DNA of 64,000 nt from Prevotella sp. (GCA_022773825.1 JALFOF010000105.1:1-64000), one strand, 5' to 3'; shown: positions 26,295 through 38,346, counted from the first letter of the stretch. Program-made: numbers and translations. The notes: generated from the letters alone by a model not told the origin.

Positions 26295-28307
26295 ATGCTC
26301 AAGCTAATTATCACATCACTCATAGTACCCCTTTCGGTCCGCGCCCTCGCACAGACTGACACGGCAGCAGTCTCCTCGCACCTTGAGGAGGTGGAGATAG
26401 TGTCGCACCGTACCTTCTCAGATGTGATACCCTCGCAGAGCCTTGGCGGCAAGGAGCTGGAGCGGCTGAACTCGCTGAACATAGCCGACGCGCTGCGATA
26501 CTTCTCTGGGTTGCAGGTAAAGGACTACGGAGGCGTGGGGGGAATAAAGACGGTGAACATACGCTCCATGGGTTCGCAGCATCTCGGGGTGTACTATGAC
26601 GGCATAGAACTGGGCAACGCGCAAAACGGGCAGATAGACCTCGGGCAGTTCTCGCTCGACAACATAGAGGAGGTGACGCTCTATAACGGGCAGAAAAGCT
26701 CGCTGATGCAGACCGCCTCCGACTACGGCAACGCTGGCAGCGTGTACCTGCGCACCCGCCAGCCGCGCTTCAAAGGCGGCGAGACGCACCACCTGAAGGG
26801 GAAAGTGAAATACGGGCTGAGCAATATGCTCTGCCTCTCCATGCTCTACGAGCAACGTTTCTCCGACAACGTGAACGGCTCTTTCTCGCTCGGCACCGTC
26901 ACCTCCGACGGCAAGTACCAGTTCCGCTATATGCGGAAGAACAGCGACGGCACCACAGCCTACGACACAACGGCGGTGAGGCAGAACGGCGACATACAGT
27001 CGCTGCGCCTTGAAGGCAACGTGAACGGCACGATAGAGCGCGGCGCATGGAACGTGAAGGCATACACATACCTGTCTAACCGCGGCATACCCGGGGCGAT
27101 AGTCAACAACGTATGGCGCAGGGAGGAGAGGCAGGCAGACGCCAACACCTTCTTCCAAGGCTCGTGGCAGAAGGACGCCACGGACGCTTACAGCCTGCGC
27201 GTGATGGCGAAATACGCCAACTACCACACGCACTACCAGAACCGCGACACCACGACCATGACGGTGGACAACCGCTACCGCCAGCAGGAGGCATACCTCA
27301 GTTCCTCACACGCCGTGCGGCTGCTGCCGTGGCTGAGCGCATCCATGGCATACGACGTGCGCTACTCCACCCTTACCGCCGACACCTACACCTGTCCCGA
27401 GCCGCGGAGATGGGAGCACCTCGTGAGCCTTGCCACGGCAGTGGCGCTGAAACAGCTGTCGGCTCAGGCATCAATGCTCTACACATACGCTAAGGACAGC
27501 GGCAAGGAGGCTGCCAACGGAACCACGCCAGTGGGCGCAGGCATGAAGGTGTCACGCCTCACTCCTGCACTGTTCTTCAGCTATTACCCCCTGAACACAC
27601 GCTGCCTGTCGCTGCGCGGCTACGTGAAGCACAGCTTCAGGATGCCTACCTTCAACGACCTTTACTACACATCGATGGGCAACTCCAACCTCGCGCCGGA
27701 GAAAGCACTGCAATATGACCTCGGCATACAATATGACAAGCAGTGTCAGGGCATTCTCAGCAGCCTGCACCTGCAGGTGGATGGCTACTACAACTCGGTG
27801 AAAGACAAAATCATTGCCTACCCCAAAGGGCAGCAATTCCGTTGGACCATGCTCAACCTCGGTAAGGTGCACATCACGGGAATAGATGCGGAAGCAGCGG
27901 CAAGGGTACGCCTCGGCAGGGCGGAAGCAGGGCTAAGGGTGCAATACACCTATCAGAAAGCCATCGACGTGACCAGCTCTGGCGACTCTTACTACCATCA
28001 CCAGATACCCTATATCCCCCTGCACAGCGGGTCGGTGATACTCGATGCCGCATGGAGAGGGCTGACATTCACCTACTCCTTCATCTACACGGGCGAACGA
28101 TATTCACAGCAAGAGAACATTGCCTATAACCGATTGCAGCCGTGGTACACCTCGGATGCGTCGCTGTCGTACCGCGCCACCGTAGGGAAAACGGCGCTAC
28201 GCACCACCCTTGAGGTAAATAACCTGTTCTCACAGGACTACGACGTGATACTGAACTACCCCATGCCGCAGCGTAACTTCGCCGTGAGCGTGGATGTGGA
28301 GATATAG
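26295..28307 (+). CDS. TonB-dependent outer-membrane receptor, BtuB-like
   Basis: A 670-residue outer-membrane receptor with signal peptide (cleavage after SVRALAQ), a TonB-box/plug region (LEEVEIVSHR; NIADALRYFSGLQVKDYGGVGG; VNIRSMGSQHLGVYYDGIELGNAQNGQIDLG) and a 22-strand-type barrel ending in FAVSVDVEI. The plug phrases closely resemble the Bacteroides BtuB homologues that import cobalamin. The next gene encodes a BtuG-like propeller, which fits that assignment. No cobalamin riboswitch is seen upstream, only the 22-bp repeats, so the ligand is an inference. A siderophore or other corrinoid is possible. Confidence 0.82.
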   Translation: MLKLIITSLIVPLSVRALAQTDTAAVSSHLEEVEIVSHRTFSDVIPSQSLGGKELERLNSLNIADALRYFSGLQVKDYGGVGGIKTVNIRSMGSQHLGVYYDGIELGNAQNGQIDLGQFSLDNIEEVTLYNGQKSSLMQTASDYGNAGSVYLRTRQPRFKGGETHHLKGKVKYGLSNMLCLSMLYEQRFSDNVNGSFSLGTVTSDGKYQFRYMRKNSDGTTAYDTTAVRQNGDIQSLRLEGNVNGTIERGAWNVKAYTYLSNRGIPGAIVNNVWRREERQADANTFFQGSWQKDATDAYSLRVMAKYANYHTHYQNRDTTTMTVDNRYRQQEAYLSSSHAVRLLPWLSASMAYDVRYSTLTADTYTCPEPRRWEHLVSLATAVALKQLSAQASMLYTYAKDSGKEAANGTTPVGAGMKVSRLTPALFFSYYPLNTRCLSLRGYVKHSFRMPTFNDLYYTSMGNSNLAPEKALQYDLGIQYDKQCQGILSSLHLQVDGYYNSVKDKIIAYPKGQQFRWTMLNLGKVHITGIDAEAAARVRLGRAEAGLRVQYTYQKAIDVTSSGDSYYHHQIPYIPLHSGSVILDAAWRGLTFTYSFIYTGERYSQQENIAYNRLQPWYTSDASLSYRATVGKTALRTTLEVNNLFSQDYDVILNYPMPQRNFAVSVDVEI

Positions 28308-28316
28308 AATATTCCT

Positions 28317-28486
28317 GTTGTTTAGTTGTTTAGTGGTTTGGTTGTTTAGTGGTTTAGTTGTTTAGTTAAATGTAGAGAAGTGACTAAACCAATATGCACC
28401 AAACAACTATCCACCAAACCACTAAACAACTAACTAAACAACTAAACAACCAAATAACAAAACAACTAAACAACTAAACAACCAAA
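28317..28486. repeat. 8-bp-unit hairpin element G (receptor-propeller gap)
   Basis: GTTTAGTT/GTTTGGTT units, core TTTAGTTAAATGTAGAGAAG (28362-28381), then AACAACTAAAC and AACCAAAC units that run up to the base before the next ATG at 28487. It starts 9 bases after the receptor stop. Its centre is the reverse complement of the centre of element H at 35018-35063. Confidence 0.92.
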
Positions 28487-30520
28487 ATGTCCACACCACA
28501 ACTCCTTCCTCCCCTGCCCCGCCTCAGAACGGGCTGGATATTGGGGCTTATAATCCTGTTATTCGCCTCCTGCCGCGGCGACGAGGCCGTCATAAGCATG
28601 GAGGACAGCACCATAAACACCGACGAACCGCAGAAAGGCAGCGCACGGGGGATGTACCTGTTGTGCGAAGGGAACATGGGTTCCAACAAGGCGACGATAG
28701 ACTATCTCGACCTCTCCGCTGCCGACGGACTGGTGCATTACCAGCGAAACATCTTCGCGTCGCGCAACCCTTCCGCCGTGAAAGAGCTGGGCGACGTTGG
28801 CAACGACATACAAATCTACGGCTCAAAGCTGTGGATTGTGCTCAACTGCTCCAACAAAGTGGAGGTGTGCAGCGCCGACTCCTGCAAGCGCATAGGGCAG
28901 GTCAACATACCGAACTGCCGCTATGTGGCGTTCGATGGCGACTATGCCTACGTGTCATCATACGCCGGACCCGTGCAGCTCGGCAACTCACAGCTCGGCA
29001 GGGTATATAAGGTTGACACGCTGACGCTACAGAAAGTGGACTCCGTCACCGTGGGACGACAGCCGGAGGAGATGGTAATAATGGGCGGAAAGCTCTATGT
29101 CGCCAACTCCGGCGGATACACCCCCGAGAACTACGACCGCACCGTCAGCGTGGTGTCGCTCGCCACCATGACCGAGGAACGCAAGATAGACGTTGCCCCA
29201 AACCTACACCGCCTGCGCCAAGACCACCTCGGGCAGCTGTGGGTGACGAGCCGCGGAGACTACGACGGCGTGGGGGCGGAGCTGTATTATCTCTCCACCG
29301 ACGCGGACGGAAAGATGCAACTACGCGGCAAAGTGCCCGTGGCGGTGAGCGAGATGTGCATCGTGGGCGACACATTGTATTATATTGGAGCCTCATACAG
29401 AAACGCCACACAGTCTAACACCATCAGCATGGGGCTGGTCAACGTGTCCACCCACCAGCCGATGAGCACCTCTCTCTTCTCCTCCGCCGAGGCGAAATCG
29501 GTACAGTTGCCATACGGCATCATCGTGAACCCCGAGACAAGATACTTCTACCTCATGGATGCCAAGAACTATGTGTCCTCCGGCGAACTGCTATGCTTCC
29601 GTCCCGACGGCTCCTTCGCATGGCGACAGTCCACTGGCGACATACCATCGAAGGCGGTGTTCTGTGGCTTTAGCACCATCACCGACACGCCCCCCACGCC
29701 GCCCACGCCACTGACGAGCGCATGGATAGCCGCCGTTGACGAATATGTGCCAGCGCCGGGGCAGTTCGTGAACACCCTGCCACTGTACGAAGCAGGTGAC
29801 GATGCCACCACCATGGCACGCAAATGCACCGGGCAGATAGGCGGCGAGACCATGGGGACGGTGAGCCTCGGAGGCTTCGGGGGATACATAACATTCCACT
29901 TTGACCACCCCGTGCGAAACGTACCCGGCGAATACGACCTTATGATTTATGGCAATGCGCACAGCGGAGGCAGCGAGCCCGGCATAGTGATGGTGGCACA
30001 CGACGATAATAACAACGGCATACCCGATGACGAATGGTACGAGCTCTCTGGCTCCGCCGACATCGACAGCATCGGAAAAGTCAGCTACGGCTACGAGGTG
30101 ACATACACCTACCGCCCCATGTCCGCCACGCCTTGGACCGACAACCGTGGCGGCAGCGGCGTCATCAGTCGCAACAACTTCCACACGCAGGAGTATTTCC
30201 CCCTGTGGCTCGCACCCACTGAGGGCGCAACCCTCACCCTGCACGGCACACTACTGCCCCCTAACGCCACCGACAAGTCAGGAAACGGCACGCTATGGGT
30301 GCTCAATGCCCTTCGCCACGGGTATGTTGACAACCTGCCAAACACTGACACCGAGGGCTGTTCTTTTGACATCAGCACCGCCGTACACCCCCTGACACGT
30401 CAGTCTGTAGCCCTGCCCGCCATCACCTTCGTGCGTGTTTACAGCGCGATGAACCAGCAATGCGGATGGATTGGCGAGACATCCACGGAGATAACGGCAG
30501 CGAAAGACCTGCACTGGTAA
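28487..30520 (+). CDS. BtuG-like beta-propeller surface lipoprotein with extra C-terminal domain
   Basis: A 677-residue lipoprotein (lipobox LFASC, Cys29). Residues about 50-400 form a YncE-type propeller with phrases typical of BtuG: YLLCEGNMGSNKATIDYLD, VKELGDVGNDIQIYG, LWIVLNCSNKVEV. BtuG is the high-affinity surface cobalamin-binding partner of BtuB in Bacteroidetes. Residues about 410-677 are a second domain (EYVPAPGQFVNTLP, VSLGGFGGYITFHFDHPV, PGIVMVAHDDNNNGIPDDEWYEL) that I recall as a separate 'cell surface protein' in related loci. Here it is fused. The acidic DDNNNGIPDDEW looks like a calcium site. Corrinoid binding is inferred from family and neighbour. Confidence 0.8.
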   Translation: MSTPQLLPPLPRLRTGWILGLIILLFASCRGDEAVISMEDSTINTDEPQKGSARGMYLLCEGNMGSNKATIDYLDLSAADGLVHYQRNIFASRNPSAVKELGDVGNDIQIYGSKLWIVLNCSNKVEVCSADSCKRIGQVNIPNCRYVAFDGDYAYVSSYAGPVQLGNSQLGRVYKVDTLTLQKVDSVTVGRQPEEMVIMGGKLYVANSGGYTPENYDRTVSVVSLATMTEERKIDVAPNLHRLRQDHLGQLWVTSRGDYDGVGAELYYLSTDADGKMQLRGKVPVAVSEMCIVGDTLYYIGASYRNATQSNTISMGLVNVSTHQPMSTSLFSSAEAKSVQLPYGIIVNPETRYFYLMDAKNYVSSGELLCFRPDGSFAWRQSTGDIPSKAVFCGFSTITDTPPTPPTPLTSAWIAAVDEYVPAPGQFVNTLPLYEAGDDATTMARKCTGQIGGETMGTVSLGGFGGYITFHFDHPVRNVPGEYDLMIYGNAHSGGSEPGIVMVAHDDNNNGIPDDEWYELSGSADIDSIGKVSYGYEVTYTYRPMSATPWTDNRGGSGVISRNNFHTQEYFPLWLAPTEGATLTLHGTLLPPNATDKSGNGTLWVLNALRHGYVDNLPNTDTEGCSFDISTAVHPLTRQSVALPAITFVRVYSAMNQQCGWIGETSTEITAAKDLHW

Positions 30521-30551
30521 AGGACTGGGAATGCAAAAACATCAAGATTAC

Positions 30552-30597
30552 GAGAGGAAAGAGGATATGTCAGGATAGGCACATCCTCTTTTCTCAT
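30552..30597 (+). terminator. Probable terminator after the propeller gene
   Basis: GAAAGAGGATATGT faces GGCACATCCTCTTTTC, an imperfect stem of about 10 base pairs, with a short T-run (TTTTCT) after it. It lies about 35 bases after the stop codon and before the sigma-factor gene. Confidence 0.55.
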
Positions 30598-30756
30598 ATT
30601 GGCGGCAGTATATAAATGCCCACAAAACATATATCGCGTTTTGGCATCATCGTTTTTCTATGGTGTTTCTAAAATCTACAAGGGAAATAAAAAAATAATC
30701 CTCTGATGCAATGTATTTCTTTCTACCTGCGTATATATAGATAGAAAGCAAACAAA

Positions 30757-31314
30757 ATGACTGAGACAAAGATACAAATCATAGAGGGACTGAGACAGAG
30801 AAGTCCCAAATCGCAACGGGAAGCCTTTGAACTGTTTGGCAGCAATGTCTGGGCTCAGGTGGTGAGAATAGTATCTCGCCAGGAGGATGCGGAAGAGATA
30901 TATCAGGATGTCTTTGTCAAGGCTTTTAACAATATTGACAGGTATGACGGAGAGAAAGCGTCTTTCAATACATGGCTCCTGCGAATAGCCTACAACGAAG
31001 CAGTATCATTTCTCCGGAAGGGCAAGGCGAAGACAGTATATCTAAACGACTACGGCAACATTATAGACAATATCTCAGAGGAGGAGACGGAGAGGATTAT
31101 CGGCAAACCCGACCAAGAGACAATACAGATGATACGCTCTGCCATCCGACATCTTACGCCAGAGGAACAGGCACTCATCACAATGTTCTATTATGACGAA
31201 ATGAGTCTGCAGGATATTGCATATATCACAGAAACAATACCATCGACAGTGGCATCCAGACTATGTAGGACGAGAAAGAAACTATGCACTATAATAAAAA
31301 AAATACAGTCATGA
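30757..31314 (+). CDS. ECF-type RNA polymerase sigma factor
   Basis: A 185-residue sigma-70 family protein of the extracytoplasmic-function group. Region 2 is visible (EEIYQDVFVKAFNNIDRYDGEKASFNTW, LLRIAYNEAVSFLRK). Region 4 helix-turn-helix follows (LTPEEQALITMFYYDEMSLQDIAYITETIPSTVASRLCRTRKK). The stop overlaps the next start in an ATGA arrangement, so the next gene is probably translationally coupled. The upstream region has no TAnnTTTG motif. Such sigma factors often read a promoter resembling their own, which I cannot identify. The region is more A/T-rich than the receptor-propeller genes before it. Confidence 0.92.
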   Translation: MTETKIQIIEGLRQRSPKSQREAFELFGSNVWAQVVRIVSRQEDAEEIYQDVFVKAFNNIDRYDGEKASFNTWLLRIAYNEAVSFLRKGKAKTVYLNDYGNIIDNISEEETERIIGKPDQETIQMIRSAIRHLTPEEQALITMFYYDEMSLQDIAYITETIPSTVASRLCRTRKKLCTIIKKIQS

Positions 31315-32030
31315 GAAAAGAATACGACATAAGGAATAATCTCCATGAGGCGATAAGGCTGGAGGAGGATATGCGCCCTCCTATGCCGGCAGACCTTAAT
31401 GCCAGACTGGCGCGACGCTTGGAAGAGGAGACGGACAGTAATCATAAACCGAAACGACTCTATAGGCTTCTGCCATGGATTGCGGCGGCTTGCGCGGCGG
31501 CTTGCTTCACAATCCCTCTTGTGCCGCTTAACAACGGTAAAACGAATGATTCTCCCGTGGCGAACAAGTGGGCAGAGAAGAAACTGGAGAAACAGGCGGA
31601 AGTGACAGGGAAAACTGCTTTTGAACCTTTACTCTCCGCTGCCAACACACCCGCCCCAAAGCCAAAAGGGGAAACAAGAACCGCGGAAAAGCCTTGCTTA
31701 CAGGAAACTGTTTGCAAGGACATGAGGGAAGAAAGGGAAACAGAGGATAAGACACGTACGCAGGATATTCTCACAACGGAATGTCAGGAAAGTGTGGAGT
31801 GCGACTTGTCAGCAGTCGCAGAGGAACCCGCAACCACAGCTGACACGCAGAAACCGAGAATACTCACAGAGCGAGACATACCTGTCACACGGCCGGAAAA
31901 CCTGAAATATACGAAGGAGGAAATAGCCCTCTTGCAGAAACAGGCTAACGAGGCTTACATAAAATGGATGGAACTGGAACTTGAGATAGCGAAATACCAA
32001 TTGGAACAAACCGCAAACAATATAAGATAG
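31311..32030 (+). CDS. Single-helix membrane protein, possible anti-sigma factor
   Basis: A 239-residue protein with a cytoplasmic N-terminus of about 50 charged residues, one membrane helix (LPWIAAACAAACFTIPLVPL, about 54-73) and a long polar outer segment rich in Lys, Glu, Pro and Thr ending in a helix. I start at ATG 31311 because it overlaps the sigma stop (ATGA). An ATG at 31284 lies inside the sigma gene. Topology and position suggest an anti-sigma factor or its partner, but there is no recognisable zinc anti-sigma (HxxxCxxC) motif, so this is inference. Confidence 0.7.
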   Translation: MRKEYDIRNNLHEAIRLEEDMRPPMPADLNARLARRLEEETDSNHKPKRLYRLLPWIAAACAAACFTIPLVPLNNGKTNDSPVANKWAEKKLEKQAEVTGKTAFEPLLSAANTPAPKPKGETRTAEKPCLQETVCKDMREERETEDKTRTQDILTTECQESVECDLSAVAEEPATTADTQKPRILTERDIPVTRPENLKYTKEEIALLQKQANEAYIKWMELELEIAKYQLEQTANNIR

Positions 32031-32032
32031 TT

Positions 32033-33460
32033 ATGAGAAGAATCCTTACATTGCTTGTCATTGCCACCATGGCAGTCACAACAGGAAATGCACAGTCATC
32101 TTCCAAACGACAGGCTAACAGGCCTGTCAATGTCATAAAACAATTCGAACGTATCATCAACCTCTACGCAGTAAAGAACGGGGAGACGTACTCTATGAAG
32201 AAACATCCCGACACAAATATCATAGAGTTGAGCGAACGCGTCACCAACTTCTCCATAAGCGACGCAAATGACAACTTGAACGTCGTGCGCAAGGCATTCC
32301 AGACAGATGAGCCGACGTGTTACCAGAACACACATATACAGCCAGGATCCAACGACCTCATTAGTCTCACGGTGATATCAGAGAACGACAAAACCTCAAA
32401 GACAGTCCGTATCAGAAGAAATCGTCAGGAGGAAATGCTGATGATGTGCTGCAAAAATGCCGAGAACCCACGGATGAGGGATGCCTATGCCATAGTATGG
32501 GAGCATCACGGGGATACTATCAACGGCACCATCTTCCAGATTACATCCTTACGCCCCGACCTTGTCGGCAACATGATAGATGCTTTGCGCAGCACTTTCA
32601 GGATAGAAGGACGCGTGGATGAGAATATCAAGGACTCGCTGTATAATATTTATATCGCTGACTCCTATGAGGAACTGAACCGTGTGGCGGATGATGACTA
32701 TGTGGCTTGCGTGCCTGTTGTCAACAAAAGGTTTGAATATAGCGTGGAACTGGACAAGCCAAAGGTGGGGCGCCTGCGTTGCATATTCCCTGACGGCTCT
32801 CTCTGCTCGGCAGGGATAGACCTTGACTTTGTGCCTGGCGAGACTTATCACATCACAGTACACAACGGATACTATGACGATGACTTTGACTATGAGAGAC
32901 GTGTGGGACGTAACTCCGGTAAAAGTCTGATAACTCCTTACCGCAATAGAATACGCGATACAGGTGCGGATGATGTTGTAATCACCGATACGGCAGATGT
33001 TATTCCTCCTGAAAGAAAAGGCCCTTCCATCATCTGGTTTGAAAGTCTCCCCGCCGCAAAGAGGGTTGAACTGGAAGCTATATCGGAACAGATAGAGGCT
33101 AGCATGAAAATTATCGAGCAGTACAAGAAGAAAATAGGCGAGATAATGATGCCAGAACACATTGGTACAGCAGACACGAAAAAGAAAGAAGCGGACAAAT
33201 GGTTCATACAGATATACAATCTGCACAGCAATCAGGACAAGAAGATAAAGAAATTTATCCGCTTCCTGGCAGACACCGCTTGCCCAACTCAGGACCGTTT
33301 CAACATGATTAAAAGTTATATCGAATACCTTAACAAGGAGGCAAAAGAACTAAACGCTTTCAATTTAAGCGAGCACTCCCTCAAGAATTCAATAAAATGC
33401 GGCAAGCTGCTCACGAAGCTATCTGGGGAATACCTCAAAATCGCAAGTCAATGGAAGTAG
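32033..33460 (+). CDS. Secreted protein of unknown function in the sigma-factor operon
   Basis: A 475-residue protein with a signal peptide (MRRILTLLVIATMAVTTGNA). It begins 2 bases after the preceding stop, so it is in the same operon. The first 170 residues look like a compact alpha/beta unit with a Met-Cys-Cys pair (MMCCKNAENPR). A middle part (residues about 210-290) is beta-rich with an acidic YYDDDFDYERR stretch. The last 130 residues form coiled-coil helices (ESLPAAKRVELEAISEQIEAS). I do not recognise a family. It may be the output or sensor of the sigma module. Confidence 0.7.
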   Translation: MRRILTLLVIATMAVTTGNAQSSSKRQANRPVNVIKQFERIINLYAVKNGETYSMKKHPDTNIIELSERVTNFSISDANDNLNVVRKAFQTDEPTCYQNTHIQPGSNDLISLTVISENDKTSKTVRIRRNRQEEMLMMCCKNAENPRMRDAYAIVWEHHGDTINGTIFQITSLRPDLVGNMIDALRSTFRIEGRVDENIKDSLYNIYIADSYEELNRVADDDYVACVPVVNKRFEYSVELDKPKVGRLRCIFPDGSLCSAGIDLDFVPGETYHITVHNGYYDDDFDYERRVGRNSGKSLITPYRNRIRDTGADDVVITDTADVIPPERKGPSIIWFESLPAAKRVELEAISEQIEASMKIIEQYKKKIGEIMMPEHIGTADTKKKEADKWFIQIYNLHSNQDKKIKKFIRFLADTACPTQDRFNMIKSYIEYLNKEAKELNAFNLSEHSLKNSIKCGKLLTKLSGEYLKIASQWK

Positions 33461-33504
33461 TCCGAGACGAGAGAAAGCCATGAGTCGATGCCTTGCACAT
33501 ACGA

Positions 33505-33550
33505 GAACAGCCCCCATGGACTGAGTATAGTCCTATGGGGGCTGTCTTTT
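33505..33550 (+). terminator. Terminator at the convergent end of the sigma operon
   Basis: ACAGCCCCCATGGACT (33507-33522) pairs with AGTCCTATGGGGGCTGT (528-544 of this kb), followed by CTTTT. It is a strong stem of about 15 base pairs. It lies between the secreted protein gene (plus) and the esterase gene (minus), so it may serve both strands, although the T-run favours plus. Confidence 0.88.
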
Positions 33551-33568
33551 ATATGCTGTCGCCGATAC

Positions 33569-34894
33569 TTATTTCAGCCTTGCCTTAATCCATTCCATGT
33601 GCTGTCGCTCCATTGTCTCGGAGGTCCAGTGCTCGTTTATTGGTGTTATGAAAGGCTCTTTCGGGCATGTCAGCACGTTCCATGCGGCGTAACTGGTTGT
33701 TGGCGGACAGGTGCTGTCGTTGTACCCCCACGTCATACGCACGGGACAGGTAATCTGCCGGCAGAAGTTCACCACGTCATAGTATTGCAGTGTCCCGATA
33801 ACCCGCGGGGTGAGTATGCCTGCTGGATTACGATTAAAGTGCGGATAGCCACCAGTGCGTCCCTTTTCACTATATGCTGCCATGTCGGTTAACGCGGGAT
33901 GGTTGGCTACGCAGAGGGTGACACGCGGGTCAATGGCCGCGGTTACCAGTGCTAATGCGCCGCCCTGCGAGCCGCCCTGCACCGCCACGTTGCGGCCGTC
34001 CCACTCGGGCAGCGAGGTGAGGAAGTCTATGCAGCGCACCATGCCTGCATAGACGTGGCGCATATAGTAACGCTCGCGGCTCTCGATACCGTTGACAAGG
34101 TAACCGTTGTCTTTGCTACCAAAGGCGCTGGAGATGGCTTTGAAGTCGCTGTTAGACCAGCGTGGGTCAAGTCCGTGTATCTCTATCTCGAAGCGTATCA
34201 TGCCGTTTTCAGCATAATAGCTGTGGCGCAGCGGCTCCTTGATGGTCTTTATGCCTGCGCCGGGAGGGCAGAATACTACGGGATGGCTGCCCGCGCGCGC
34301 TCCCTTTGGCATGGTGAGGTAGCCGTACATATAGTGTTCACGGTCTATCTTCACCTTTATGAGCCAGCAGTCTATCTTGTCCGTGCAGTATTCTGGTGCC
34401 ACCTCACGTGTGAAGGAGACTGGTGTCTTGCGTGCCTCGGCTATGGTCTGCTGCCAGAACTGCGTGAAGTCGGCTGGCATCTTGGTGAAAGGCTGTATGT
34501 CTTGCACGCTGTAACCTACCTTGACGTGGTGTGATGTCTTCATGCCGCCTACGGTTGCGGTGAGGCGGAGGTCAAGGAAGCCGGGTGTCTTGCGTGTGCC
34601 TACGGGTATGGTTGCCTTGCCCTGCTTCAGCGTTACGCTGCCCTTGGAGGTTGGTTCGAGCATATCGGGGGCTATCTCGTAGCTCACTTCCGCGTCTGCC
34701 GCCACGCCATACTTGTATAGCTGCACGCTGACGGTGGCTTTCTCGCCCGTCTTGTAGAGCCAATCAGCAGGGTCGGGGGTGGTGACCCACAGGAAATCGC
34801 TGCGGTAGGGGTAATTCTCTGCTGAGAGACAGGCTGGCGACAGGAACAGGATAAGGAGGAGCAACAAGCCCGAAAGGTTCTGTATAGCTTTCAT
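33569..34894 (-). CDS. Acetylxylan-esterase-like alpha/beta hydrolase (CE7 type)
   Basis: An exported esterase expected to remove acetyl groups from xylan or xylo-oligosaccharides. Signal peptide at residues 1-25, then an Ig-like domain (about 40-130), then a CE7-type hydrolase domain. The nucleophile elbow GGSQGG is at 307-312 (Ser309), followed by Asp393 (YNDSTCPP) and His422 (NEHWT), which complete the triad. The 441-residue length fits the secreted two-domain form. It is the last gene of a minus-strand group with a GH2 and a GH115 enzyme, which fits hemicellulose breakdown. Cephalosporin C deacetylase belongs to the same family. Confidence 0.88.
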   Translation of the reverse strand: MKAIQNLSGLLLLLILFLSPACLSAENYPYRSDFLWVTTPDPADWLYKTGEKATVSVQLYKYGVAADAEVSYEIAPDMLEPTSKGSVTLKQGKATIPVGTRKTPGFLDLRLTATVGGMKTSHHVKVGYSVQDIQPFTKMPADFTQFWQQTIAEARKTPVSFTREVAPEYCTDKIDCWLIKVKIDREHYMYGYLTMPKGARAGSHPVVFCPPGAGIKTIKEPLRHSYYAENGMIRFEIEIHGLDPRWSNSDFKAISSAFGSKDNGYLVNGIESRERYYMRHVYAGMVRCIDFLTSLPEWDGRNVAVQGGSQGGALALVTAAIDPRVTLCVANHPALTDMAAYSEKGRTGGYPHFNRNPAGILTPRVIGTLQYYDVVNFCRQITCPVRMTWGYNDSTCPPTTSYAAWNVLTCPKEPFITPINEHWTSETMERQHMEWIKARLK

Positions 34895-34900
34895 TTATTG

Positions 34901-35137
34901 GATTAGTGGTTTAGTTGGTTAGTGATTTAGTGGTTTAGTTGTTTGGTGGTTTGGTGGTTAGTGGTTAGTGGTTTAGTTAGTTAGTTGTTTAGTTATTTGG
35001 TTGTTTAGTTATTTGGTTGTTTGGTGCATATTGCTTTAGTCACTTCTCTACATTTAACTAAACAACCAAACAACTAAACAACCAAATAACCAAACCACCA
35101 AACAACCAAACCACCAAACAACCAAACCACTAATCAA
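34901..35137. repeat. 8-bp-unit hairpin element H (GH2-esterase gap)
   Basis: A long arm of GTTTAGTT/GTTTGGTT units, core TCACTTCTCTACATTTAAC (35040-35058), and AACAACCAAAC/AACCACCAAAC units. It begins 6 bases from the esterase ATG and ends 4 bases from the GH2 stop. Confidence 0.92.
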
Positions 35138-35141
35138 CTCT

Positions 35142-38060
<2,919 letters not shown>

Positions 38061-38145
38061 TTATTTAGTAGATTTCAATATAGTTGCAAGTCATTTATGT
38101 GCCTATATGCAGGGGGTCGCCACCAGGGGGATGCCCACCTGCCCT

Positions 38146-38230
38146 GCAATAGCATAGCGATTACTGTGTAAAAGCATAGAGATTGGTTAGTGAAAGCATA
38201 GCGATTACTGTGTAAAAGCATAGCGATTGG
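38146..38230. repeat. 22-bp repeat array, 4 copies
   Basis: Units with AATAGCATAGCGATTAC/AAAAGCATAGCGATTAC/GAAAGCATAGCGATTAC start at 38148, 38170, 38192 and 38214, exactly 22 bases apart. Just before it lies a small GC-rich palindrome (GCAGGGGGTCGCC...TGCCCTGC). A degenerate stretch of the 8-bp family (GTTAGTGGTTTGGTT) follows to about 38290. All is in the gap between the AsmA-like gene and the GH2 gene. Confidence 0.9.
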
Positions 38231-38346
38231 TTTGACGGGTTAGTGGTTTGGTTATGCGGTTGTGTATTGTCTGTTTACATTAACGCAACGAGCAAGCCAC
38301 TACGCCTCCCCACCACCAGGTCAATAAACGACCCGGCACATTGCCG

